Shown one piece after another: positions 17,229-25,908 of a stretch of 64,000 bases of DNA. The DNA is from Bacillus methanolicus PB1. Its GTDB lineage: Bacteria; Bacillota; Bacilli; Bacillales; Cytobacillaceae. The notes below the pieces were generated by a model. It made no database searches, was not told where the DNA came from, and saw nothing but the letters and a program-made list of their open reading frames with translations. The stretch covers positions 682,001 through 746,000 of the forward strand of contig NZ_AFEU01000001.1 in assembly GCF_000262755.1 (NCBI RefSeq). The letters are read 5' to 3'. The position numbers and the translations under genes were made by a program. How positions within the stretch are numbered: position 1 is the first letter of the stretch; every line of letters starts with the position of its first letter.

Positions 17229-18443
17229 TCATTCAGGACGTATTAAGCTTCTAATTAGCAAATCCTCGGCTTCTCTTATCAGCTTTATTCTCTCTTGTAC
17301 GTCCAAGGCATTTAAAAATTTTCCTGCAGCCGGGTGTTGATATAACGGAGAAAGACATTCTTCGATATCGCTGTACTCGTCAATTGCCTCAAAAAGTTCT
17401 CCATAAAAGTCCGCCTCTGAAGACAATTGGCTCCGCTCCCAATTGACCTTTTCCTCCACTTCTATCTTTACCGGCCATACAAATGAGGCTTCATCTTTTT
17501 CTTCTTCCTGGAACAGTTCCAGCCACTCAGACAATTGCATTTGCATCCCATTAATGTTGACGTTTGTTAAGGATAGATATAAAAGGGTTCCAGTCCCTTC
17601 CCGGCGGTAATCATCCATTGTTTTCCTGCAAAATTCATAAAGTTCATGAACAGAATCAATATGTTGCGCATCCGCTTTTACGTCTTCCCAAATCACGTCA
17701 GAGGTTTCAACAAATCGCAAACTCGTATTATGTTCAGTAAGCGAAACGAAATAACACCCTTTTACACCTGTTTCTTTTTTATTCCGTCCCTGAACATTGC
17801 CGGGGTACAAAACAGGTGGAAACTCGGACAAAACTGACCGCTTATGTATGTGGCCGAGGGCCCAATAATCATACTGCTTTTCAAGCAGTTCTTTTAAATG
17901 AAAAGGAGCATACCTTCCGTGTCCGCTGCTTCCTTCCTGATATCCGTGGAGAATTCCAATGTGAAAATCGGCGCCTTCTTCTTTTTTATAGTGAGTGATC
18001 ATTCGTTCATACACGTGGCGGCCGGGATAGCTGAAACCGTAGAGGCGGACGGTCGTTCCATCGCTTTTTTGAAAATCTTTCGATTCAACATGGTCTTTAA
18101 AAATATGAACATTATCAGGCAAATGAAAATGAGGCCACGTTCCTCCTAAATGGTCGTGATTCCCATGAACGATATAGACAGGAATATTTCGTTCGGCCAG
18201 TCGCTCCATTTCTTTGCGAAAACGGGCTTGGGCGCGAAGGCTGCGATAATCCTCATCGTATAAGTCGCCTGCAAAGACGACAAAATCAACATTGAACGTT
18301 AAGGCAGCATCAATGACCTTTCTGAAAGCGTGAAACGTGCTTTCCTGCAACCTTTGAAAAATTTGCTTCGGCAAATGCTTTAAACCTGTCATCGGACTGT
18401 CTAAATGAAGGTCGGCAGCATGAATAAATGTTACTTCTTTCAT
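17229..18443 (-). CDS. yhaO: SbcD/Mre11-like metallophosphoesterase YhaO
   Basis: A 404-residue nuclease subunit with calcineurin-type motifs: IHAADLHLDSP (residues 7-17), VVFAGDLYDEDY, YIVHGNHDHLGG, HIGILHGYQEG and YWALGHIHKRSVL. These give the di-metal site ligands. The C-terminal half is the capping region that contacts YhaN. Length matches B. subtilis YhaO (408). It heads the yhaO-yhaN-yhaM cluster. The ATG at 18443 follows GGAAGTTG. Confidence 0.93.
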   Translation of the reverse strand: MKEVTFIHAADLHLDSPMTGLKHLPKQIFQRLQESTFHAFRKVIDAALTFNVDFVVFAGDLYDEDYRSLRAQARFRKEMERLAERNIPVYIVHGNHDHLGGTWPHFHLPDNVHIFKDHVESKDFQKSDGTTVRLYGFSYPGRHVYERMITHYKKEEGADFHIGILHGYQEGSSGHGRYAPFHLKELLEKQYDYWALGHIHKRSVLSEFPPVLYPGNVQGRNKKETGVKGCYFVSLTEHNTSLRFVETSDVIWEDVKADAQHIDSVHELYEFCRKTMDDYRREGTGTLLYLSLTNVNINGMQMQLSEWLELFQEEEKDEASFVWPVKIEVEEKVNWERSQLSSEADFYGELFEAIDEYSDIEECLSPLYQHPAAGKFLNALDVQERIKLIREAEDLLIRSLIRPE

Positions 18444-18537
18444 TACAACTTCCTTTCGTCCACTTTTCTATCATTGTAGCATTTATAAAAAGCGAATGCA
18501 CGTTCTGTCCTGGTTTTTTTAAACGTATTAGAACGAA

Positions 18538-18667
18538 AGCTCATAAATGTGATCAACGGCTCATAAATCAAAATTAAGGCTCATATATCAGAATGACGGC
18601 TCATATTTCAAAATAAAAGCTCATAATTGAAAATAAAGGCTTATTTATCAAAATTAAGGCTCATATC
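18538..18667. repeat. 20-bp tandem repeat, six full units and one partial
   Basis: Units start at exactly 20-base intervals from 18538 to 18658, with consensus GGCTCATAAATCAAAATTAA. The first 8 bases are best conserved and the rest drift. No reading frame runs through it. It lies upstream of yhaO, between that gene's promoter side and the yhaP terminator. Confidence 0.85.
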
Positions 18668-18969
18668 CTTCCATGGAACATGATTCAGAGAGAGAACACC
18701 CTCATCTTCTTACTAAAAAATAGCTATTTTATGAAAAAAACTGTAAAAAATTAATAATATTATAGAATTTTCTCTGTAAACGCCTCGTTTTAGACATGAC
18801 AAACACCAAACAATTATAAATGATTCGGTTTTATGATCGAAACGCAAAAAATACTTTGTTAAATGATTAAATTTTAACTTATCTTCTATAAAAAGACCGC
18901 TTGTGTAAGATACACCAAACAGTCATGCAATAGATAGTTCCACGAAAAAGGGATAAGCATAACAGGACA

Positions 18970-19018
18970 GAAAATAACCCACCACTTATACCTGAAGGCT
19001 CAAGGGTGGGTAATTTTC
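18970..19018. terminator. Terminator after yhaP
   Basis: GAAAATAACCCACC pairs with GGTGGGTAATTTTC, with T-rich flanks on both strands. It ends 25 bases beyond the yhaP stop. Confidence 0.75.
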
Positions 19019-19043
19019 TTTTATAAAAACATCGAATACTGCG

Positions 19044-20297
19044 TTAGTCATTTTTCGATAATTGCAATGCTTTCTTAATATCTTTATATGAATTTGATTT
19101 TCCGTACATCAAAACTCCGCCCTTATAGACCCGTGCGCCGAAAATAGCCAGCAAAATAATCGTGATGAACAGTATGGCAATTCCAAGCATTGGCTCCCAC
19201 ACAGGGAGATTCAGCATTCCAACTCTCATAAACATAAGCATCGGGGTGAAAAATGGGATATAGGATGTTGCCGTAATAAATGGCGTTTCCGGCTGGCTTA
19301 AGCCGAACATGGCAATCATAAAGCCGGCAACGACAATCATCGTCATCGGGGTGATGAATTGCTGGATATCTTCTATCCGGCTGACGAGAGAGCCGAGAAA
19401 TGCCGCAAGCGTTGCATACAGAAAGTATCCTAAAATAAAAAATATGACTGCATAGAAAATAGTTGCAGGCTGGATGTCTCCAAATCCGAAAAATTCGAAG
19501 AAGCCCCCTTCCATCGATTTCAGATTTTGTTTTATCGAAAAATATCCGACAACAAGAAGCACAGAAAGCTGGGTTAAACTGACCAATGCAACACCGAGAA
19601 TCTTCGCAAACATTTGCTTAATCGGCGAAACGCTTGAAATAAGAATTTCCATCACTCTTGAAGATTTTTCAGTAGCTACTTCCATTGCGATCATATTGGC
19701 GTACATTATGACGGCAATATAAATAACAAAAAGAAGTACATAAACGAGCCCTCTCGCCTGAGTCAATTCTTCTTCTGTTTTTGCGTTTTCTTCAAGCGCT
19801 GTTTTTTTAAACGATGGAGGCTCGTAAAGTTTGTTAAGCTGTTCCGGCGATAAATTCATTTGCGATGCCGCCATCATTGTCTTTAATTGCTTTAGCCCAT
19901 TTTCGAGATCTCCCGAAAGAGAAGTATCAGCAATGCTTTTTGCATGATAAATTGCTGAAGGGAGTTTGTTTTCATCGAAAGAAAGAATGAGAAGGCCTTT
20001 GTACTTGCCATTTTTAACGTCCTCTATTACCTTGTCTTTCGTTGTATTAATTTTTGACAGCTTAATATCTTCATTGATTGCTTTCATTTGTTGTTGATAA
20101 TCTTCAAAAAGTTGGCCTGTTTCATCTATTACAGCTACCTTTTCCTTTCCGCCGTCGTTGTCGAAAAAGTTGATAATATTGTTCATATTTGTCAGGCCGA
20201 GAACAATTAATAGTGTAAGAATGGTCGTAACAAGAAACGACTTAGTTTTCAATTTGGTAAAAAAAGTGTGAAACATAATAATCCAAAAGTTATTCAT
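19044..20297 (-). CDS. yhaP: ABC-2 type transporter permease YhaP (NatB-like)
   Basis: A 417-residue permease: one N-terminal helix (LVTTILTLLIVLGLTNM), a long extracytoplasmic loop (about 45-175), then five membrane helices, including VYVLLFVIYIAVIMYANMIA and ATIFYAVIFFILGYFLYATL. The segment MEVATEKSSRVMEILISSV is typical of ABC-2/NatB-like subunits. With YhaQ it probably exports sodium or another compound. The start at 20297 overlaps the yhaQ stop by 8 bases (ATG inside the last codons), favouring coupling, although the ORF is open to 20330. Confidence 0.9.
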   Translation of the reverse strand: MNNFWIIMFHTFFTKLKTKSFLVTTILTLLIVLGLTNMNNIINFFDNDGGKEKVAVIDETGQLFEDYQQQMKAINEDIKLSKINTTKDKVIEDVKNGKYKGLLILSFDENKLPSAIYHAKSIADTSLSGDLENGLKQLKTMMAASQMNLSPEQLNKLYEPPSFKKTALEENAKTEEELTQARGLVYVLLFVIYIAVIMYANMIAMEVATEKSSRVMEILISSVSPIKQMFAKILGVALVSLTQLSVLLVVGYFSIKQNLKSMEGGFFEFFGFGDIQPATIFYAVIFFILGYFLYATLAAFLGSLVSRIEDIQQFITPMTMIVVAGFMIAMFGLSQPETPFITATSYIPFFTPMLMFMRVGMLNLPVWEPMLGIAILFITIILLAIFGARVYKGGVLMYGKSNSYKDIKKALQLSKND

Positions 20298-21192
20298 AGG
20301 AAGCACCAACTTTCTCGATAAAAATATCATTTAAAGAAGGTTCCTCTAATTCAAATTTGCGGATAAACCCATTCCCGACGATATCCTTTAAAATCTGTTC
20401 CGCAACTTCTTCCCCTTCAATTTGAAGATGAATCCCTTCAGGCGTTTCTTTCGCTTTTGTTACTCCTTGATAGTTTTTTAGAAAATCCATCTTAAAATCA
20501 GAATGAATCACAAGATTTTTCTTCCGAAATGAACGTTTTATTTCCTTTAATGCGCCATGCACAACAGGACGGCCTTTATGCATAATGCACAAATGCTCGC
20601 ACATTTCTTCCACATGCTCCATCCGGTGGCTTGAAAAGACGATCGTTGTTCCATTCTCCTTCAAATCCAAAACGGCTTCCTTCAGCTGCTCAACATTAAC
20701 AGGATCAAGTCCGCTAAAAGGTTCATCCAAAATTAATAGTTTAGGCTTATGTATAACGGCAGCGATAAATTGAATTTTTTGCTGATTTCCTTTCGAAAGC
20801 TCCTCTACTTTTTTATCAGCATATTCAGGCACTTTGAAACGCTCGAGCCAAATGTCAAGTTCCTTAAGTGCGTCTTTCTTCTTCATCCCTCTTAATCTTG
20901 CAAGATAGACAATTTGTTCCTTTACTTTTAATTTCGGATAAAGTCCCCTTTCTTCTGGCAGATAGCCAATCAAATGGCTCACAGAATAATTGACCGGCTT
21001 ACCATCCCAAGTAATCCTTCCTTCGCTTGGTTCAAGCAATCCTAAAATCATCCGGAAAGTAGTTGTTTTTCCAGCCCCATTAGCGCCAAGAAACCCAAAC
21101 ATTTCTTTTTCGGGTATCTTTAATGTTAGATCATCCACAGCAGTAAATTGCCCAAAACGTTTTGTGACATGGTGAATCTGTAATACCATCAT
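20290..21192 (-). CDS. yhaQ: ABC transporter ATP-binding protein YhaQ (NatA-like)
   Basis: A 300-residue ATPase with Walker A GANGAGKTTTFRMI, Q-loop YLPEERGLYP, signature ELSKGNQQKIQFIAAV, Walker B KLLILDEPFSGLDP and H-loop FSSHRMEHVEEM. A C-terminal regulatory domain of about 80 residues ends in FELEEPSLNDIFIEKVG, common in NatA-type proteins. The ATG at 21192 follows GGGAGG; an in-frame ATG at 21207 lies before that site. It pairs with yhaP. Confidence 0.92.
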   Translation of the reverse strand: MMVLQIHHVTKRFGQFTAVDDLTLKIPEKEMFGFLGANGAGKTTTFRMILGLLEPSEGRITWDGKPVNYSVSHLIGYLPEERGLYPKLKVKEQIVYLARLRGMKKKDALKELDIWLERFKVPEYADKKVEELSKGNQQKIQFIAAVIHKPKLLILDEPFSGLDPVNVEQLKEAVLDLKENGTTIVFSSHRMEHVEEMCEHLCIMHKGRPVVHGALKEIKRSFRKKNLVIHSDFKMDFLKNYQGVTKAKETPEGIHLQIEGEEVAEQILKDIVGNGFIRKFELEEPSLNDIFIEKVGASYE

Positions 21193-21328
21193 TTTTCCTC
21201 CCTTCATGAAATTATACGAGTTATGAGAAAAAATGTTTCAATTTTCCATTTTTTTTTGCAGAAAAATAGAAATTATGAAAGAATAATAGCAGAATCCAGA
21301 AAAGTGAAATTGAAAGGAGTTAAGAAAC

Positions 21329-21514
21329 ATGAAGACTTATAAATTAACTGCTTTTGAGTCTGACGGAGAAAAACTGTTAGATCAGCCATTTCAGGCAAAC
21401 AATGATGACGAAGCAAAGTCGCTTGGAATAAAAATTCTTGAAGAAAAAGGCCTTCTTGAAAAAACCCATCGCTGCACATCGCCAAGTGGAAAATTAATAC
21501 TGTTTCATCCTTAA
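21329..21514 (+). CDS. yhzD: YhzD-like small protein
   Basis: A 61-residue protein, MKTYKLTAFESDGEKLLDQ at the start and KTHRCTSPSGKLILFHP at the end, matching the YhzD family in length and position near yhaR. The function is unknown. A GAAAGGAG ribosome site precedes the ATG. The stop is directly followed by a palindromic repeat. Confidence 0.75.
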   Translation: MKTYKLTAFESDGEKLLDQPFQANNDDEAKSLGIKILEEKGLLEKTHRCTSPSGKLILFHP

Positions 21515-21622
21515 AAAAAGTTCAGACCCCTCCAACACAACATATAGACAATATAAATAAAACCATTCTATAATATTGTTATTATTGGAGGAAGTCTGAC
21601 CCTTATTAGTCAGTCCCAACTT
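21513..21622. repeat. REP/MITE-like palindrome, copy 2 (long form)
   Basis: It contains TCAGACCCCTCCAACACAAC, ATATAGA, ATAATATTG and GGAGGAAGTCTGACCC. The outer arms have decayed (CTTTTTTT side and TAGTCAGTCCC). It lies between convergent yhzD and yhaR and may terminate both. Confidence 0.8.
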
Positions 21623-21631
21623 TAAATAATA

Positions 21632-22423
21632 TTATTTCCCGATGAAGTTCGGCTTCCGCTTTTCAATGAATGCTCTGATTCCCTCTTGATGGTCCTCGGT
21701 TTGCCTCATTTTATTTTGTCCATGTTTTTCAAGTTCCAAAATTTTAAGCAAATCCGGCCGGCTTCTTTCTGCCATGATTTTCTTTGTTCTGATCATTGCC
21801 TGTATAGGTTTATGAAGCCAGTCGTTTAATTTTCGCTGTAAAGCATCGTCTATATTTTCCTGGGGAATTTCTGAAATAAGCCCCACTTGATATGCTTCAT
21901 CAGCGGTCATCGGTTTCCCATCCCAAATCACTTGTTTTGCCTTTGCCTCGCCTAATCTTTTTTCTAAAAAGAAGTGTGCCCCTCCATCTGGTATTAAACC
22001 GATTCCAATAAAATTCATAGCTATTTTACTGGTACGGTCAGCAATAACATAGTCTGTAGCCAAAGCAAGACTTAGGCCGAGACCGGCTGCTGCCCCTGAA
22101 ATCACACTGATTGTAAGTTTAGAGATGCTGTATAATGTTACAACTAATTCATTTATTTTATCCATTACGGCACAGAAATCGTTTTCATTTATTCCTAAAA
22201 GCATTGTCTTTATATCTCCGCCGGAAGAAAAAGCTCTGCCGCTTCCCTTTAAGACAATAATGTCAATTTCGTCATTATAGCCGAGATCTTTCAGTTTTGC
22301 AGCTAATTCTTTAATCATTTCACAATTCAGAGCGTTCAGTGATTCCGGTCTGTTCAGTTCCAATGTTGCCACTCGTCCATCTATATGAACAAGAACTGAA
22401 TTTGCTTCTGAGTCAATAGACAA
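21632..22423 (-). CDS. yhaR: Enoyl-CoA hydratase/isomerase family protein YhaR
   Basis: A crotonase-fold protein of about 263 residues. VATLELNRPESLNALN opens the fold, GSGRAFSSGGDIKTM forms the oxyanion-hole loop, and ISGAAAGLGLSLALATDYVIA and GLIPDGGAHFFLEKRLG are further family blocks. The usual Glu in the second catalytic loop (near GLIPDGG) is replaced by Asp or absent, so the exact reaction is uncertain. The frame is open to 22450, but AAGGAGGGG sits 6-9 bases before tandem TTG codons at 22426 and 22423, so a TTG start is likely. Acts on acyl-CoA esters by family. Confidence 0.88.
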   Translation of the reverse strand: MSIDSEANSVLVHIDGRVATLELNRPESLNALNCEMIKELAAKLKDLGYNDEIDIIVLKGSGRAFSSGGDIKTMLLGINENDFCAVMDKINELVVTLYSISKLTISVISGAAAGLGLSLALATDYVIADRTSKIAMNFIGIGLIPDGGAHFFLEKRLGEAKAKQVIWDGKPMTADEAYQVGLISEIPQENIDDALQRKLNDWLHKPIQAMIRTKKIMAERSRPDLLKILELEKHGQNKMRQTEDHQEGIRAFIEKRKPNFIGK

Positions 22424-22544
22424 CAAAAATCCCCTCCTTAAATCTTTCATTCATATTATAAAGGTTATAAACTTATTTTAAAATAGTGCTAAGATTTTAT
22501 TGAAAATTTTGCAAATGCCCTTTTGTTACTTGATCACACTGCAC

Positions 22545-22648
22545 AAAAAAGGGTCAGACCCCTCCAATACAATATATAGAAAAACACTAATAAAGCCATC
22601 CTATATATTGACTTTTTCGGAGGGTGTCAGACCCTTATGAGACGGTCC
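22545..22648. repeat. REP/MITE-like palindrome, copy 3 (long form), overlaps the end of hemZ
   Basis: GGGTCAGACCCCTCCAATAC and the centre TATATAGA / CTATATATTG are clear. The right side reads GTGTCAGACCCTTATGAGAC. The hemZ stop codon (TAA read on the minus strand) lies inside the right arm at 22635-22637. Confidence 0.85.
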
Positions 22649-24149
22649 TACCTTCATGCAGAAATAACTCTGCTAATATCATGAGCTTTTCTTCCGTATA
22701 TTTTTCATAGCTTTCATTATAAGATTTAGGATCCTTCGGATTTGCAAAATGGGTGATTTGTCCGGTAACAGGATGAATAAATTTGCTTGATGCCCCGCAG
22801 CCGAGGCCGATAATCGTTTGCTGCTCTTCCATAATCATAATATTGTAGATGCTTTCCCGGCCCGGAAGCGCATAGCCTACATTTTCAAGGTTGCCGAGAA
22901 TATTTTTTTGCCGGTATAAATAGTATGGAACATAACCATGATTCTTTGTCCATTGTTCAGCCATGTTCATCATTCTTTCAACTTCGGTCCGGTCAGCAAC
23001 TTTGTATTTTTCTTTATTCTTCGTCATTTCGGAAGCACGCTTGAAAGAGAGTGTATGAACGGTTAGAGATTCTGGCATCAGCTTCTCTGTCTCATTTAAT
23101 GTGTAGCCGAATTCTTTCACTCCTTCACCGGGCAAACCGATGATTAAATCCATATTAATATTGTTCATGCCCATTGATCTTGCCAGATGATATTTTTCTA
23201 ATGTTTCTTCAACTGTATGGTGGCGGCCGATCGCCTTTAATGTTTCCAGGATGTATGATTGCGGATTAATACTGATCCGGTCAATATTCCATTTTTTAAA
23301 TACGTCCAGCTTTTCAGGTGTAATGGTATCAGGCCTGCCTGCCTCAACAGTAATTTCGCGGATATTTTCCACATCAGGAAAAGACGCGTACATTTCTTCA
23401 TAGAGCAAATCCATTTCTTCAGCAGTAATGCTAGTCGGTGTTCCACCGCCATAGTAAACTGTTGTGATTCGAATTCCATTTTCCTTCAGCCATTCGCCAA
23501 TTTTCCTCATTTCATAATGAAGTCCGCCGAGAAAAGAGTTTACCGAACCTTGTCTACCGTTAATGGCATAGGCAGGGAATGTACAATATGCACATTTTGT
23601 GGGGCAAAAAGGAATTCCAATATAAATACTGACCTCATTTTTCAACTCGTATAAATCCGGTACAACCGCAAGCTGACGTTCAACAATTTGCTGCATTAAA
23701 GCAATCTTTTCTTCCGAAATCAAAAAGTCCTCTCTTAATTGCTTGTGGGCAATGTCTTTTTGCACCCCTTCTTGAACTTTCCGGTGCAGCAGTTTTGTCG
23801 GCCTTACCCCTGTAAGAATTCCCCATTTTTGGATAATGCCCGTTTTTTCTTGAAGCACTGTTAAGAAAACATGGGAAACGGCATTCTTAATTTGTTTAAA
23901 ACGGTCTTTTTCATTGAGATTTTCCGAAAGCTCTTTTTCAAATGCAGCAGAATGTTCATGACCTTCCCGATCTAACAGGACAGCTCGGACTTTGACGCTT
24001 TCTGCTGTCGCCATTTCGAACTGTATTTTAATATCCCATTCGTCAATTTCATTCATAAATATTTCGGTTTCTTCAAAAAACAAGTTGGCAATTAATTGCA
24101 GCGGCCGAAGAACCCGATCATCATTTAATCCTTTTATATAAATTTGCAA
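22635..24149 (-). CDS. hemZ: Oxygen-independent coproporphyrinogen III oxidase-like radical SAM protein HemZ
   Basis: A 504-residue radical SAM enzyme. The 4Fe-4S site is IPFCPTKCAYCTFPAY (CxxxCxxC, near residue 180), with VYYGGGTPTSI and INMDLIIGLPGE as following SAM-domain motifs. It belongs to the HemN/HemZ family of anaerobic haem biosynthesis proteins (B. subtilis HemZ 501). The ORF is open to 24260, but residues before LQIYIKGLND are unlike the family. A TTG start at 24149 has GAAAGGTGA at proper spacing. The last residues (RTVS) are encoded by the adjoining palindromic repeat. Confidence 0.9.
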   Translation of the reverse strand: MQIYIKGLNDDRVLRPLQLIANLFFEETEIFMNEIDEWDIKIQFEMATAESVKVRAVLLDREGHEHSAAFEKELSENLNEKDRFKQIKNAVSHVFLTVLQEKTGIIQKWGILTGVRPTKLLHRKVQEGVQKDIAHKQLREDFLISEEKIALMQQIVERQLAVVPDLYELKNEVSIYIGIPFCPTKCAYCTFPAYAINGRQGSVNSFLGGLHYEMRKIGEWLKENGIRITTVYYGGGTPTSITAEEMDLLYEEMYASFPDVENIREITVEAGRPDTITPEKLDVFKKWNIDRISINPQSYILETLKAIGRHHTVEETLEKYHLARSMGMNNINMDLIIGLPGEGVKEFGYTLNETEKLMPESLTVHTLSFKRASEMTKNKEKYKVADRTEVERMMNMAEQWTKNHGYVPYYLYRQKNILGNLENVGYALPGRESIYNIMIMEEQQTIIGLGCGASSKFIHPVTGQITHFANPKDPKSYNESYEKYTEEKLMILAELFLHEGRTVS

Positions 24150-24283
24150 TGCAATCACCTTTCTAAACAAGCTTCCTTTAGTGTACTGAAAGGGATAACC
24201 AAGGTCAATACAGCTGAAAACATTCCACCTTAGGAAAAGCATACTTTTGCAAATAAGCACAGGGCATCCATTCTATATAAAAT

Positions 24284-24329
24284 GAGGCTGTCTCATAAGG
24301 GTCTGACCCTTAGGCTTTGAGACAGCCTC
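24284..24329. repeat. REP/MITE-like palindrome, copy 4 (short form), terminator of yhaX
   Basis: A 46-bp form in which GAGGCTGTCTCA and TGAGACAGCCTC flank a single AAGGGTCTGACCCTTA core. The AT-rich centre of the long form is missing. It lies 9 bases after the yhaX stop on the minus strand. Confidence 0.85.
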
Positions 24330-24337
24330 ATCATAGC

Positions 24338-25207
24338 TTATTTTTTTATAATATTCATTTTCCGCAAGAACTCAATTGGATGCTGTTTTCTGAAATGTTC
24401 CTTAACCATATAGGCAACACCGTGCTCATTGTTGCTCCGCGTTACCCAATCCGCTGCTTTTTTTACTACAGCGGGAGCATTCCACATTGCAACGCCAAGA
24501 CCTGCAGCCTTAATCATTTCCAAATCATCCATTCCATCGCCGATAACAACCATTTCCTTTCTGGCAATTCCCAAATGCTCTCCTAAATAGATTAAGCCGT
24601 TGAGCTTTGAAGCACCTGCAGGCACAATATCTATACGTGAAGAATTTACCCTGAGCGGTTCAACTTCCGTAAATGTTTGACTTAATGCCGCCAATGCATC
24701 CTTCAAATCGTTTTCATTTTCAAAATGCACTTCCATTTTAGGAGGTGATACCTTTTGTTCTATTAACGTATCACTTAAGGATTCTACAAATTGCTGTGAA
24801 TAAAAAACAGGATCTCCCGATGTAAATACCGTTTTTGCCAGCATGTTATGATTCAGTTTTGCTTTATTTGCCAGAGAAAAACTCTCATGAACAAGCCTAA
24901 TCTGACATGGGAACCCTTCAAGAAAACGGACAATCTCATATGTGATATCTTCGGGAATTCTTTTTACATAAACCGGTTTGTCCGTTAATCCGGAAATATA
25001 CGAACCGCTGTGTGTTACTAGCAATGATTTTATCTTCAGTGCTTTTGCCACTTTTTTGGCTGAAGGAAAACTTCGGGAAGTAACGAGCGTCACGTAAATT
25101 CCTTTTTGCTGTACGTATTGGACCGCTTCTTTCGCAGATTTATGAAGTTTTCCGTTCGATTGAAGAAGCGTACCGTCAATGTTTAAAGCTAAAAGCCGGT
25201 AAATCAT
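24338..25207 (-). CDS. yhaX: HAD (Cof-type) protein YhaX with Asn at the nucleophile position
   Basis: A 289-residue HAD protein, matching YhaX (288), a sporulation-associated protein in B. subtilis. Motif I reads ALNIDGTLL: the usual first Asp of DxDGTLL, the phosphorylated nucleophile, is Asn. Motif II is VTLVTSRSF, motif III is the Lys in GASKLNGL and motif IV is VIGDGMDDLEM; these are intact. Catalysis by the normal mechanism is therefore doubtful. Upstream minus-strand TTCTATT, 14 bases, CATAAATT is a weak SigE-like promoter. The palindromic repeat at 24284 terminates the gene. Confidence 0.85.
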   Translation of the reverse strand: MIYRLLALNIDGTLLQSNGKLHKSAKEAVQYVQQKGIYVTLVTSRSFPSAKKVAKALKIKSLLVTHSGSYISGLTDKPVYVKRIPEDITYEIVRFLEGFPCQIRLVHESFSLANKAKLNHNMLAKTVFTSGDPVFYSQQFVESLSDTLIEQKVSPPKMEVHFENENDLKDALAALSQTFTEVEPLRVNSSRIDIVPAGASKLNGLIYLGEHLGIARKEMVVIGDGMDDLEMIKAAGLGVAMWNAPAVVKKAADWVTRSNNEHGVAYMVKEHFRKQHPIEFLRKMNIIKK

Positions 25208-25327
25208 CCCTTCATGCGCCCCCCTAACTCATTGATGTAAACGTCCCTGTATCAAATTTATGTAATACGAAAGGGGAATAGAACATGCACATATAGGAAG
25301 CGGAAGGGATTAGGAAAAACAAAAGGA

Positions 25328-25349
25328 AGGGGCTGAAAGTCAGACCCCA
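25328..25349. repeat. REP/MITE-like fragment, copy 5 (core only), terminator of yheA
   Basis: GGGGCTGAAAGTCAGACCCC forms a short palindrome 5 bases after the yheA stop. On the minus strand it is followed by TTCCTTTTGTTTTT. It looks like a collapsed copy of the long element. Confidence 0.6.
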
Positions 25350-25353
25350 TTCA

Positions 25354-25710
25354 TTAATAATTGCTCGGATTTCCGTATAACTCTTCAAGAGGTTTCATGA
25401 TAATTTCATTTAATTGAGTGATGATCATGCTCATCCGCTGCTCGGCTTCGATTAATTTTGAGATTTTATCATGTTGTTGAACAAGTGCAGCTGCTTTTTG
25501 AACATGTTCAATTTCTTCTTGGGTGATTTCCTGAGCCATCATTTGCTTTTCCTGCAATTGCAATTGAATATTCCGAAAATTTTCGAACATTCTCCTTGCA
25601 GATTCATCTTCATTCACTTCTTTATAAAACTTTCTTAAAAGGACATATTCTTCGCTCCGGCGAATCGCATTCTCCATTGCATATGCAGAATCATATAAAT
25701 TAACTGCCAT
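25354..25710 (-). CDS. yheA: YlbF/YmcA-family protein YheA
   Basis: A 118-residue all-helical protein of the YheA/YlbF/YmcA family (UPF0342). DSAYAMENAIRRSEEYVLLR opens the first helix, NFRNIQLQLQEKQ marks the second and the C-terminus ends in the conserved PLEELYG. YlbF and YmcA act with YaaT in RNA maturation and developmental control; YheA's own role is unknown. The ATG at 25710 has TAGGAG 9 bases before it; the in-frame GTG at 25719 overlaps that site. Confidence 0.9.
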   Translation of the reverse strand: MAVNLYDSAYAMENAIRRSEEYVLLRKFYKEVNEDESARRMFENFRNIQLQLQEKQMMAQEITQEEIEHVQKAAALVQQHDKISKLIEAEQRMSMIITQLNEIIMKPLEELYGNPSNY

Positions 25711-25813
25711 TTTATCCACTCCTATTCTTTAACAACTTCACTACACTATAACAAACTATGAAAGAAATTGCGAGGACGTTCGCCTAAGAAAAACTGTTCA
25801 TGAAAGTGTAAAA

Positions 25814-25842
25814 GCACAATCCGCCTATTCATGTCATACGAT
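25814..25842 (+). promoter_or_regulatory. Candidate SigE promoter of the yheCD-like operon
   Basis: GCACAAT (25814-25820), a 14-base spacer, then CATACGAT (25835-25842). This fits the SigE pattern (KMATATT and CATACAAT) with 5 of 7 and 7 of 8 matches. It lies 67 bases before the first ATP-grasp gene, whose family is made in the mother cell in B. subtilis. Confidence 0.5.
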
Positions 25843-25908
25843 GGTATATCAGCTTTTGCCCATCCAAAATTTTTTTAATCACCAATGACTAGCAAATGAG
25901 GAACTGTT

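Noticed and set aside
18538-18667. CRISPR array
   Set aside because: Units abut without unique spacers of 25-45 bases, and no cas gene is near. The same applies to the 21-bp array at 52388-52545.
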